Below are positions 47,255 to 58,494 of a DNA stretch of 64,000 nucleotides, piece by piece; the first letter of the stretch is position 1, and each line of letters starts with the position of its first letter. This DNA comes from Sacculina carcini (taxonomy: Eukaryota > Arthropoda > Thecostraca > Sacculinidae). The stretch spans positions 3,611,399-3,675,398 of the forward strand of contig OU696592.1 of assembly GCA_916048095.2 (NCBI GenBank). Reading direction: 5' to 3'. The notes under the pieces are model-generated. The model did no database searches. It had not been told where the DNA came from and saw only the letters and a program-made list of their open reading frames with translations. The position numbers and the translations under genes were made by a program.

Positions 47255-48552
47255 CGAGGGGTGTATGAAATGTTTTAAGCATCGCATATATGGAGTTTCG
47301 GTGTATAGCCAAATTTATGTTTCCATAAAAGTACAGCCAATGCTGAGTGTGAGTGCCAATTTTGAAGGTTCTAACATATTTTATCTATTTTTTGCAGATT
47401 TTTTAATAGACAAGGGTCAAGAATTTTGTAAAAAATGGAGGAAACCGAGTACCGTGCAGTCATTAAGTACCTGCATATGAAAAGCATGACTTCCTCAGAA
47501 ATTCATGAATACATGTTAGAAATATTGGCAGAGAGTGATCCTTCTTATGCAACAATCACACGTTGGGTCAGAGAATTCAAGCGTGGCAGGGACAGTGTTG
47601 AAGATGGCCCAAGGTCAGGAAGACCTCCAACTGCAGCAACCAAGGACAACCTTGACCTTGATCTGCAAATGGTCATGCAAGATCGTCGTCTAGCATGTCG
47701 TCAGATAGCAGAGAGGCTTGGGGTATCCCTTGAAAGAGCTGACAAAATTCTGACCAAAGACCTGAAATTGTCAAAGGTTTCTGCAAGGTGGGTCTCCCGT
47801 CTTTTGACGCCTAAGCAAAAGCGCACCAGGTGCACCATGTCCAAGAACAATCTTCAGCTGTTTGAAGCTGACGAAGAGAACTTTTTAGCTCGTTTCATTA
47901 CTATGGACGAAAGCTGGGTTCACCATTATCAACCGGAAAGAAAAGACCAATCAAAACAATGGAAGCACACGTCATCTCCGACCCCCAAAAAAGCCAAGGT
48001 CACTCCTTCAGCTGGCAAGGTCATGACCTCCGTTTTCTGAGGTTCGCAGGGGTTCATTCATATCGACTACCTTCAAAAGGGCCAAACAGTAACTGGACAG
48101 TATTTTTCTGGACAACTAAGGCGCTTACGGGAAGCAATCAAGGAAAAAAGGCCAGGAATGTTGACAAGAGGGGTTCTGTTCCACCAGGACAGTGCTACAA
48201 CCCACAACTCAGTGGTTGCCATGGCAATAATTCATGACTGTGGATTCAATCTCGTTCCCCACTCTCTCACTCTTATTCACCAGACCTGGCCCCCTCCGAC
48301 TTCCACCTGTTCCCACAACTGAAAAAACCCTGGCTGGTCGCCATTTTCACAGTGATGATGATGTCATAACTGCAGTTGAGGAGTTCCTGGGGTCCCAGAT
48401 AAAATAGCTCATTTTCACTGGGATAAATGTGCTGCAGCACCGCAGGAACAAGTGCTCAACCCTTGAGGGAGACTACGTTGAAAAATAAATCATCAAAAAC
48501 CTCCAAGCCCTACTAGTTTTTCTGATGCTTAAAACTTTTCATACACCCCTCG
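47255..48552 (+). mobile_element. mariner element, 1298 bp, with TIRs and TA duplication
   Basis: Terminal inverted repeats of about 28 bases: CGAGGGGTGTATGAAATG... on the left and its complement ...CATACACCCCTCG on the right. TA stands at both sides (47253-47254 and 48553-48554). Joining the flanks recreates GGATGTATTTGAGAATTTT, the intact R340 unit, so the insertion point is exact. The length is typical of mariner. Confidence 0.95.
47435..48480 (+). pseudogene. mariner transposase, frameshifted
   Basis: Start MEETEYRAVIKYLHMKSMTS gives the N-terminal helix-turn-helix; EDGPRSGRPPTAAT is the hinge; MDESWVHHYQPE holds the first catalytic Asp; VLFHQDSATTHNSVVAMAII holds the second; YSPDLAPSDFHLFP holds the third, about 34 residues later (D34D, the mariner signature). 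The first 201 residues are open to 48040; the frame then shifts near 48035, shifts again between the second and third Asp (near 48262, an extra CTCTCAC-like stretch), and has further stops in the C-terminus. About 340 residues would be normal. Not functional, but young enough for every motif to be readable. Confidence 0.92.
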
Positions 48553-49350
48553 TATTTGAGAATTTTGCTAATTTTACACGTTTTTTGTATAATTTGTGAG
48601 TATAAATTATGACTTTTCTTGTAGAACACAAAATTATCTACACAATAGTATAAGTTTTATAGCTGTACCACCGCTGGTTTATCAGGGCTGGATAGCGAAA
48701 TAATGACCAAAATATTAACGTTTTTGTGTGCTAATTTTGCCTTTTTGACTTTGTCATTTACACTTCACACCGCCGTAACTTTTTTTTAATACACTTTGAA
48801 AAATAAAAAATTACACCGTGTTGTAGCAAAGAAAATTTCCAGCATGATGGTATTATTTATTTAGATGTGTGATAATTAGTTTTTGAAAAATAAAGAAAAA
48901 AGTATAGAAAAACGGACGCGTGGAGTTTAATAAATATTTTGAATATGGATTGATTTTTTTTCATTTTACATGTTTTATAATAATTTATTTGCGTATGAAT
49001 TATATTTTGTTGAGTAAAACAAAAAATTTCATACACAGTGGTATAATTTTTATAGTTGTACCATTGCTGGTTTAGGAGGAGTAGTCTTCAGAAAATTGAC
49101 CAAAATTTTCGCATTTTTCAGGGTTCATTTTGTATTTTCACCGGTATAACTTTTTTTGGTTTCATTTTTGAAATTTAAAATTTACTTTAAAGTGTAGACA
49201 ACAACATTTCCAACGTGATGGTATATAATGTTAGCTTGTACGCTAAGTGGTGGCCGAGTATTAGCTGATAGAAAATGGACCAAGGAGGGTGGGACACACA
49301 AACAGACAGACAGACAGACAGACAGAGGATCTCTTTTATATATAGACTAG
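48553..49350. repeat. R340 units right of the mariner and composite 3' end
   Basis: Diverging R340 units, then GACAGACAGACAGACAGACA at about 49303-49325 and the phrase TATATATAGACTAG. The (GACA)n plus TATATAGA-CTAG end looks like the 3' terminus of the composite repeat. Confidence 0.75.
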
Positions 49351-50286
49351 CATTAAAACCCGCCCGTTGTGCGGAGGAATTCATAAAATCAAATTAATAT
49401 TTATAAGAATTGATATTCATAAAAAATATTCCAAATTAAAAAAGAAAAATGAAAACTCATAAGTGTCTTACTCAATAGAAAAGTCCAAGTGTGAATATTT
49501 TTAATTTTATTTTGACATAATATTTTGCCTCAACCCGCCTCATATATAAACCCACCCATTTTGCGGAATGATTCAGAACACAAACACGTAACAAACAATG
49601 AACATTCTAGCATGGAAACCCGCCCGTCGTGCGAAACAATTAATACTATTAAATTTGTATTCAATTCATAAGAGAAAAGAAATATGAATTAAAAAAGAGT
49701 GGAGTAAACCCATGAAAAGTCTAAATTTCTATATTTTCATATTTATTTTCACAAAATAGTTTGCTTAAACCGCTTCGTATTTATATGTGCCCGTCGTGCT
49801 GAATAATTCAGAACTCAGACACGAAACAATGAAAAATGACTTCACTTTTTCATCATAATGTTTCCAAAATATTTTTATTACTTAACATCACCGTCTAGCA
49901 TTGAAACCCGCCAGTTGTGCGGAGCAATTCATAAAATGAAATTCATATTTAATTCATAAACATATTGCAAATTAAAAAAGATTATAGTAAATCCATATAA
50001 ATCCTAATCAATTGAAAAGTCTAAATTTCATTATTTTTTGTTGTTATTTTGACAAAATAATATCCCTCAACCCGCCTCATATTTAAACCTGCCCGTCGTC
50101 CGGAATAATTCAGAACACGATCCGTTCTGGACCTTGAAGTCAAATCCGTTAGTTTTGTATATGAACTCGTTTTACACGGTGAAATTAAACGTTCTATTGT
50201 GTACAGTTGATGCCCCCGGGACATTATTATCTCATCAACATGATCCATCGCTTCTTTTACGTTTGAAGCCCCCGATCTATACCATT
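49351..50286. repeat. Cluster of CCGCCCGTCGTGCGG repeat heads
   Basis: CTAGCATTRAAACCCGCC starts occur at about 49348, 49607 and 49895, each followed by GTGCGGA/GTGCGAA and AATTCATA. Further motif copies are at 49555, 49790 and 50085. The last head is cut by the LINE at 50287. No gene. Confidence 0.75.
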
Positions 50287-51572
50287 GAGCCCGCGCAGTT
50301 TCATCAGGTGTCCCTCAGGGATCTATTCTTGGTCCGATACTCTTTCACCTTTACATGTCCTCCCTCTGTCCTATCCTTCGTAAGTATTCCATCTCATTTC
50401 ATATCTACGCTGATGACATTCAGTTATATATCCCTCTTCCTTTTCCTTCTCCGTCTTTTCTCTCTGACATCCTATCCACCATCTCTTCTTGGGCGTCGTC
50501 CCGTCACCTTCTCCTCAACTCGTCCAAGTCTGAGTTTCTGGCTCTTCATCCTCCTCGTATTCTTCCTCCCCGCTTACCTCTTATCCTATCATCGACAGTT
50601 CGCAATCTCGGAGTTATTTTTGACTCATCTCTCTCTTCCTCCGACAACATCCTCTCTGTCGCCCGCACTTGTCGCCTTATCTTGAGATCCCTCTATCCTA
50701 TACGCTCATATCTCGACAGACCTTCCGCAATCAAGCTTATTCACTCTCATGTATTCTCTAGACTTGACTATTGTAATTCTTTGTACATCCATGCTCCTCG
50801 TCGTTCTCTTAAAATCCTACAACGCGTTATTAATCAATCTTGTCGTTTTGTCCTTCATCCTGTACCTTGTCGTCACACTCCTCAATTTCTTTTTCAATTT
50901 CACTGGCTCCCTATTATTCCACGTATTCACTTTCGCCTGTGCTGTCTGATATATAAGCTTCTCCACGATCCTCATCAACCATCCTATCTCCGCCTTCTCC
51001 TCACTCCCTGCCTCACTCCTTCCCGAATTCTTCTTCCCCTTGTATGCCCTCGTGCTGTAAATGAATCTTCTTAGTCCTCCAAATCAATTTTTTCTGCCGC
51101 TCGCCTTTACAATTCCATCCCAGTTCACATTACTTCTTCTCTTTCCTACAATTCTTTCCGCTCTAAGCTCTCCAAACACTTTTTTACCACTCTTTTGAAC
51201 CAGTCTCCCACACTCTCACACCTTTTGCATCACTATAACATGTTACTTTAGCCTGTTCTTACTCGTATTCCTTCTCTCATTTGCATGCTTACTTTATCTA
51301 CGCTATGAATATATTCTCACGAGTTGTGTTTGCTGTGTTGTGTTGTCATTATGTTTCAGTCGTGTTGTCTTGTCCGTCATGTCCGTCTGCTTTGTATGTT
51401 TTGCCCATATTTTGTCTCTATATTTATTGTCATTTATTGCACATTTGTAGTTTACTTCTTTTGCATCTGTCCTGTTATTTGTATTCCGTGTTCCCAACTG
51501 TTATAATCGTGTCGCGCCCGAGCCCTTCGGTGCGCTATAACAAATACATGTTGTTGTTGTTGTTGTTGTTGT
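50287..51572 (+). mobile_element. CR1/L2-like LINE, 5'-truncated 3' end
   Basis: Begins at GCCCGCGCAGTTTCATCAGG inside the RT ([19 protein letters not shown]), continues with the YADD frame below, then a 3' UTR of about 480 bases that ends GCGCTATAACAAATACATG and (TTG)n. Ending in a short tandem rather than poly(A) fits CR1/L2-group LINEs. Right after the (TTG)n the sequence is the D2 block, broken into at about 9932 in the paralogue. Confidence 0.85.
50355..51074 (+). pseudogene. LINE RT C-terminal half (YADD, thumb)
   Basis: 239 open residues: [12 protein letters not shown] (catalytic motif C), [19 protein letters not shown] (motif D), [13 protein letters not shown] (motif E/thumb), [40 protein letters not shown]. 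These are typical of the CR1/L2/Rex1 group. The first 65 or so bases of the RT (SGVPQG) are in another frame, so one frameshift lies near 50340. The endonuclease and N-terminal RT are absent. Confidence 0.85.
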
Positions 51573-51888
51573 ATAGTTGTGAAATCGCCACATTCCGCCA
51601 TAAGTCAGCACTATCGAACCTGAGGTGATACCTCAACAAAAAATTGCGCTCAAAGTTCATAGATATGACACTACTCGCACAGCCAGGTCATGTACTCGGT
51701 ATGCGACACGAAAATGAGTCTCCGATCATCGCGCTTCATGCATGCATTATGCTTCAAGTTATTGTCGGCGACCAATCCAGTATGAGATGTGTTGCACCAG
51801 GCGAAATGCTGTCATCACCATCCCCTCAGGACGTACACCTGTGCACGGGCAAACATTTAGTGAGTTTACATGTAATACGGTATGAAAG
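51573..51888. repeat. Partial copy of D2 (third copy)
   Basis: Matches 9932-10251 and 30331-30650, from TATAGTTGTGAAATCGCC to GGTATGAAAGC. Confidence 0.88.
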
Positions 51889-52375
51889 CACATGCTAGCT
51901 CATCCATAAGTTGTAAAGGAACCTTGCAGAACATGAAGGGGACAGCTGAAAACTAGTCAGCAGCGGCAGGCAAAATGACAAACAAGCACACGTATACACT
52001 CAACATTAGTGTAGCACATTTCTAGAACAATATTATTATAGCACATTTGTTGTGAACTTGGGCTTGGTACATGACATCCACCATGTCTACAATGTATACA
52101 GGTCCCCCTTTTACTAAGGAAAGTATCAGCCGCTCAAAGGCTGGGGTGTCATAGCCGCCACGCTACTCGCTGTGGCCTGCTCTTCATGGTTATAAACGGA
52201 ATACGCATAACGAACACACAAACAAACACAAATGAAAACAAACATCACACATTCAAAAAACATTACAACACACATTTTGAAAATGGGTTTAAACAGTTTG
52301 AAAACACACACATTTTGAAAATGGGTTTAAAAATTTTGAAAATGGGTTTGGGTCTAAACACATACAACCAAGCAC

Positions 52376-52407
<32 letters not shown>

Positions 52408-52507
52408 CTATATATACTTGTGCGCCGGCGCGTTGTCGTGCAGCAGGACGACCCGGCGACGTTCGGGGCGCACTTCGGCCAGCTGCTGCTGCAGGCCTTC
52501 GAGCTGC
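51889..52507. repeat. Segmental duplication D3, copy b, with a mariner scrap
   Basis: Matches 32512-33120. Contains a TA tract (52375-52410) and about 80 bases of mariner second-Asp region (52430-52510). Confidence 0.88.
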
Positions 52508-52815
52508 TGTCTTAAAATCAGGTGGCACTCTCTCGGTGCTTGAACTCAAACGTGGTACAGAGGCGCTGCCTCACTGCCTGAAACCTATCTGTCTGCACAT
52601 GCTACTTTCCGTTCACTTAAATGCGTAATGACGAGTATCATTGCGCAATATTGACTATGGAGAGTTCATACTTCGTAAGCCGTGGTCACACGAGGCCAAT
52701 TAATGGTATATATGGTACATGGTCTTGCGAACAATTGACCCGGCTAGTTATCGGCTTGGTCAGTAGTAGACATGCGAGTGGTCATACAAGGCCAGTAATT
52801 GGCCAGACTAATAGC
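52508..52815. other. Unassigned, with GGTCAYACRAGGCCA words
   Basis: GTCACACGAGGCCAATTAAT (near 52687) and GTCATACAAGGCCAGTAATT (near 52781) are a diverged short repeat pair. No gene. Confidence 0.45.
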
Positions 52816-53051
52816 AGTTCAAACAGTCTCCTGAGTTATGTATTGATAACTCTTTGTTTTTTATACTATTATCGAATTATCATTGAAATAAGACACGTTA
52901 AGATGTACAAAACGTCAATTAAACTCGTTTCTGTATACTAAAATCCTACATCCGATGACAATTGGGGCTAATTCTTAAAATAAAAAAAACAAAAATAAAA
53001 CATGTTTTTGCAAGAAAACGCAACCAAAAAAAAAGGTTTTTTGCATCACTA
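52816..53051. mobile_element. Right-end fragment of the hAT-like non-autonomous element
   Basis: TTCAAACAGTCTCCTGAG to the end GCATCACTA matches 55797-56048, with some divergence. The left end is absent. Confidence 0.8.
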
Positions 53052-53092
53052 ACTGTAACATAAGATCATGATGAGAGTGTGCAACATTTTAT

Positions 53093-54217
53093 CAGCCTAC
53101 TTCGTGGTCGAGCGGAATCATGCAGATATACAGTACAGTGTCCAAACACTTCGTGCGATCGTATGGCTTCATATTAGGGACCCTGCGGTCAGGGGATAAG
53201 CATACTGCCACCGTACCCGCTGCATGTCTCATCTCGTACCCGCTGTATCCAAGGCGACTAAAAGCGGACCCCTCTGCTTCTTTCCTCCCTGTACTGCCAC
53301 ACCAAGGGGAGCGATAATCCAACAGGGTTGGCACCCCCTAGGATTAATGCAGCTGTCTCCTATTCTATCCCCTCTACCCGAAAAAAGGCTTCATATGCCG
53401 AGTCGGAGGTGAAAGATCAGCTGTGCAAGGGTTTGAGAGATCCAGGGACTCGACAGGACTCATTTGCAACGTCCAATCAGAGCATTAGATTACGAGCCTT
53501 AGTCGCTCTTATAGAAGCACGTCAAACAAGCGAGTACACACAGCACGTTTTCACGTACGCGGCGAAATCAGCTGTGGTACACGCAAGCTCAATTCAAGCG
53601 TACCGTACACCGTTCAGACCGTACACCGTACCTGTACACGCAAAACGGCATCCAACGGCCGTAGTCAATCGTTTAGCGATGCCAAACCAAACTCATCGGA
53701 CAAAGACGATGCCCTATGTGAATTGTGCGGGCAAAACTGTCTTGAAGCTAAATCATAGTTCAAGTTTCACCAACAGCATTGTCCTGCGTTCGACTATACT
53801 TGTCGTTGTTGCAGCATTCGCCTGCTCCCTGCTGCGTTTTGTCCGGTGCTAAAACGCACAAGCAGTCTTCGCAACACGCGACAACCTTCGCAACGCGCGA
53901 CATTATTCGCAACATGCGACAATTTACGCAACACGCGTCAACCTCCGCAACAAGCGACAACTTCGCAACTACGCGACAGCGATTGTTTGATTGATGATTG
54001 ATTGATTGATGATGCGACGAGTGATTGTTAGTATAATGTAAAAGTAAATAGCCTAATCTAACCTAACCTAACAAGAAAGAGTAAGATTGCTGGGTCTGAA
54101 GCGTAGGCGTAATGGTTCGTAGGAACAGTTGCTAGGTTCCCCATGAAAACAAGGCTACGAGAGCTGCTACTGTTGAGCATTGCTAGTTGTTGGAACGACT
54201 GGTTTATGTAATTGTTT
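53093..54217. repeat. Segmental duplication D6, copy b
   Basis: Matches 10877-11927. The minisatellite tract here (53868-53980) is longer than in copy a. The sequence continues uninterrupted beyond 54217 where copy a meets the Gypsy relic. The 174-residue frame at 53328-53852 is the counterpart of that at 11177; unrecognised. Confidence 0.9.
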
Positions 54218-54467
54218 GTTATAAACTGAAATAGTGGTGATGTTGGCTCTACATTCTCAACGATTTACATTGACAGCTGCTGGGATAAGTTGATCAATTC
54301 CTTATCAAACCACATTTTATTTGAGATTAGGTGCGCCTATGATTAGTGGACGACCAACGCGAGAGAGAGAGAGTACGGGAAAATGCAGCGAGGACGGTTA
54401 CATCTAGGGTTTCTCCTCGCTCTTTCTGTGTTGAGACCATTGCGTCTCGGTTGCAGTTACGCCCAGG
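54218..54467. other. Unassigned; right flank of D6b and left flank of hAT-like element
   Basis: Includes a short GA tract (54360-54373). The last eight bases, CGCCCAGG, are the target duplication. Confidence 0.5.
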
Positions 54468-56048
54468 TAGAGATGCGACCTAAAAAAACCGACGTTTTTT
54501 TTAAAAAAAACGTTTTTTTGCCAAAAAAAACCGCGACCCAAAAAAACACATTCTTTTTGTTTTTTTTAAGAGTCATGCAAAGAATTCAAATTATGGAAAT
54601 GATATATTTGGGATGTTAAATGAATTATTTTTATCAACACATGGGTTATTCATGCTATTAGTGTCCCTATCAAATTGAATTATCATTAAATATGCACAAT
54701 ATAATTGTTATAATGTGTCTGAAAGACCTAATATCATTGTTTGCACGGTACTGTGCGGCACTTCTATGTACAGTACAGTTTTGCATTCAATTATTGAGTT
54801 AATCATTGTGTAAGAAAGCAAGGTTTGAAAACCGTTTTTTCTGCTAAAATCTGAAACTGTTTTAAAAAAAACAACAGGTGGCATAATTTATTTTTATTTT
54901 TTAAACATTAGCTTTTTACTGCCAGAAATTAACTACGTTGGTAATAATAAGTTTCATCATTTCATTCAGCAGATCAATTATTTGCAAATATAAGAGTACA
55001 AACACTGCAAATATTAACACAAATACTACGAATATGCACACAAACTTAGTGTCCCTAATGAGACTACGAATAAAAGCGGGTCGCAGTGGCAACGGACCAG
55101 AAAAACGGACAATATTTTCGTGTAGGAAAAAAAACAACTGAGGAAATATATTTGATGTACAAAAAAGTATTTGAACACAAATAACTACATCAAAGAAACC
55201 ATCATCCATAAAACCAGTTCTAAAAACAGGTTACTAATAAAAAAACAGTTAATTTGGTTAAACTTTTCTTGATCTGCCGCCAATTTTTTCGCATTCTCTA
55301 CATCTACGAAAACAGTTTTTCCAAAAAATATATTTTGAAAAAAACCATGGTTTAAAAGAACAGTTTAAATTAAGTGGTTTAACCAGCCGCTTATACGTAC
55401 CAGCAGGCTACTTGCTATACAAATGTTATTTGAACGTACATCAATCAAATCTATCTTACATAGATACTGTTTTAGAAAACATTGTTTCATTAAAAAAGCG
55501 TTAGTTTAAATGAACGTTTGTCAAAAATAACACTTGACCAACCAATTAGCTTGTCTTGTTCTGCTGCCAACATTTTCTGGACCTGTACATTAATAAAACG
55601 AATTTAAAACCAGTTTGAAAAACATCGTTGCATTTTTTCATAAAAAACATGGTTTCTTTTAAAAAAACATGATTATTCAATGAATTTGTTTTGTTATGCT
55701 GATAAATTATTTCAAATATCCAGATAATTAAAACCATCTTTAAAAACATGGGTTTTCTGAATGAAAAAAAACTTAACCACCGGACCCGGATGCACTTTCA
55801 AACAGTCTCCTGAGGTATTTATTGATAAATATTCTTGTTTTTTATACTATTATCAAATTATCTTTGAAATAAGACACGTAAAGATGTACAAAACATCAAT
55901 TGAACTCATTTCTATGTACTAAAATCTAACATCCGATGACAATTGGGGCTAATTAAAAAACAAAACAAAAAACCAAAAAAAAAACTAAAAAAAACATGTT
56001 TTTTTTGCAAAAAAACGCAACCAAAAAAAACGTTTTTTTGCATCACTA
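54468..56048. mobile_element. Non-autonomous hAT-like DNA transposon, 1581 bp
   Basis: Ends TAGAGATGCGACC and (complement) TAGTGATGCAAAA match the hAT end pattern TAGRGATG. A perfect 8-bp target duplication CGCCCAGG stands at 54460-54467 and 56049-56056; 8 bp is the hAT value. Near both ends are self-complementary AAAAAAACGTTTTTTT tracts. The interior is AT-rich; the longest frame (97 residues, minus, 54916-55209) is hydrophobic with no transposase motif, so the element depends on another source of transposase. Confidence 0.85.
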
Positions 56049-56056
56049 CGCCCAGG

Positions 56057-56660
56057 CACATAGAAAGAGTAAGAGAGCTGGGACTGGTGTAGAGGTAATT
56101 GTTCGTTGAGGTAGTTGCTATGTTCCCGACAGCCTTCGCAACACGCGACATTCCTGGCTACACGCGAAAATTTTCGCAACAATCGACAATCTTCGCAACA
56201 AGCGACAATCTACCCAACTACGCGACAACTTCGCAATACGCGACAACTTGGCAATACGCGACAACTTCGCAACACGCGACAATCTTCGCAACATTATTAT
56301 TATTATTAATTACAGGCAAATCCAGTAGCATGGGAAGAGTGCAGCACTATTACCACCCTAAGGTGGCCCCATGTACCGGAAGCGCCCAAAAAATTCAGAG
56401 AGAGAGAGAGTTCGAAGAGAAAAAAGTCTAGAAAGAGAGTTGGAAAGAAAATAATAAATAAATAACAATAAATAATAAACCATCATCCGATAACAATCCA
56501 TAATGTCACTCCGCCCACATTCCTCAATAAATAATAACAATCAACAATAAATATGTGATTCAGTAAATAACAGCCATCAATAAATAAGAATAAATATTAA
56601 TAAATATGTAATAAATAACAATCAAGAACAATACATATGATTCAATAAGAAACATCCAAC
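56057..56660. other. Minisatellite piece and unassigned sequence
   Basis: 56130-56295 holds about nine diverged units of the CGCAACACGCGACAA minisatellite; the rest is AT-rich, with AATAAATAA words leading into the next array. Confidence 0.6.
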
Positions 56661-56930
56661 AATAAATATAAATATGATTCAGTAAGTAACAACAACACAA
56701 ATAAATATGATTCAATAAACAATAACACCAATAAATATGATTCAATAAACAACAACAACAAATATGATTCAATAAACAGCAAGAACAATAAATATGATTA
56801 AATAAACAACAACAACAATAAATATGATTCAATAAACAGCCACAACAATAAATATGATTCAATAAACAGCAACAACAATAAATATGATTCAATAAACAAC
56901 AAACAACAACAGCCAACACTGAGTAAAAGT
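56661..56930. repeat. 30-bp tandem array (AATATGATTCAATAAACAGC...)
   Basis: Eight or nine units of exactly 30 bases, made of AATATGATTCAATAAACAGC plus AACAACAATA. It lies just downstream (minus strand) of the LINE below and could be its expanded 3' tail. Confidence 0.92.
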
Positions 56931-57080
56931 ATAATTTAATAAATAAGAACAACCAATAATAAATAGTAATAAATAGAGAGTAAAATAGGAATAAATATAT
57001 ATAAATATAAAATAAATAACAATAAGCATGAATAAATAACAATAAATATGAATAAATATACAATTATTAAGACTCAACAG

Positions 57081-58090
57081 TCAATTCCGCTCTTTCAGTA
57101 GCATTTCATTTACTTTGGCCTTGAATTTGTTCAAATTGTTCTGCGAGAAAGCCTCCTCCTTCAACGTGTTCCAAGTAGACACAGTGGCCGGAAGAAAGCA
57201 ACGTTGGAATTGTTTTGTACGACAACGGATTGGAGCCATGCACTGGGAATTCTGTTTGGATGTAAACCGTGTGCTTCTTGCTGCCACGAAATCATCAGGA
57301 ATTGACTTGCTCATCGGATGATGGTCGTTGTGCTTGATCGTCATTTATGAGGATAGCTCCATGTGAAGGCTGAACGGTACGTGACCTAGAAACCAACAAG
57401 CATTTAGATTTCGAAGTGTTCAGCATCATATTCCACCTCTCACACCACTTCAGGACGCTGCTGAGATCGTCGTTGACCGTTTGACGCACCTGTGGTCTGT
57501 CCGAAGGAGATGAAATTACAGCCATCAAGGTCATATTATCAGCATATCCATATACAGGGTTGCGTGTGGTTGTGTACAGGTCAGCGGAGTAAATGTTGAA
57601 CAAAATAGGACCCAACACACTTCCCTGCGGGACACCGGACACAATGCTCTGCCAGCCACTGTATGTTCCATCGATGGCAACACGTTGTACGCGATTGGAT
57701 AGAAATTGATGCAAAACACTTAGCAAACGACCGCCGACTCCAATGTTTCTCAGTTTTTGCAACAAGCCCTGGTGGCTCACACGGTCAAATGCTGCCGAGA
57801 AATCCAACTGCACAATCCAGGTTTCACTGCCTTTGTCTAGCACTTGCTAGAGCTCATGCGTGAAAGTAAGCAGAGCGTCAGTCGTGTTGAGTTTTTATGC
57901 GGTATGCAAATTGGTTTTCCGACAGCAGATTGTTGCTCTCCAGGTACTTGGACAGTCTGGAAGATATCAAGTGCTCGAATATTTTGGACAGAATCGGCGT
58001 AATTGATATTGGCCGGTAGTTTGCAACATCAGCTGAATTGGTTCCTTTTGGTATGGGCGTGATATTCGCAACCCGCCAACATGATGGAAC
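57081..58090 (-). pseudogene. LINE reverse transcriptase, CR1/Jockey-like, 5'-truncated and internally deleted
   Basis: Minus strand. Fingers: WRVANITPIPKGTNSADVAN, YRPISITPILSKIFEHLI, LLSENQFAYR (58080-57880). Palm: VQLDFSAAFDRVSHQGLL (motif A), SGVPQGSVLGPILFNIYSAD (motif B), YGYADNMTLM, where the second catalytic Asp of YADD is Asn, and WNMMLNTSKSKCLLVSRS. The C-terminal piece RCFLPATVSTWNTL joins almost directly after motif D/E, so some 200 residues in between are missing. A frame change lies near 57850-57890. The 5' end abuts a mariner fragment. Dead copy. Confidence 0.82.
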
Positions 58091-58494
58091 AGCAGCAGGA
58101 CGACCCGGCGACGTTCGGGGCGCACTTCGGCCAGCTGCTGCTGCAGGCGTTCGAGTTGCTGCTGGTAGAAGGCAGCGTCGATGCACTGTTCCTAGGCAGC
58201 AGCTCCCACATGACGATTCCCCTTGTGTCCCAGATGACGTAGAGCATGGCCTTCTTGGGGTGCAGATCACCCTTGGCCTCTCGCTCCGGTTTCGCATCGG
58301 TATCGACCCACTGCATCGACATCTCCGTCCTTGAATCGCTTGAGCCAGTTGTTGGCCGCTTGACTGGTGAGGGTCCCGACGCCGAATGCAGCGTTGATGC
58401 CGGAGACCGGTTGGCTCGCATTCTTGCCGGAGCTGAAGCCGTAGAGGAGCAACAGGCGCTGCTGGTCTTTCGAAAGCCACCCATCCAACAACAT
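58091..58494 (-). pseudogene. mariner transposase fragment, second copy
   Basis: Same internally deleted mariner as 33030-33455: MLLDGWLSKDQQRLLLLYGF, NWLKRFKDGDVDAV, then in another frame KKAMLYVIWDTRGIV. It is cut at 58091 by the LINE, just before the second-Asp motif. Confidence 0.8.

Noticed and set aside
50134-50685. 183-residue plus frame starting MKSNPLVLYMNS
   Set aside because: It joins a repeat head to the wrong frame of the LINE; the LINE RT is read in the frame with YADD.
56560-57063. 167-residue minus frame rich in NHIYCCCCLL
   Set aside because: Translation of the 30-bp tandem array.
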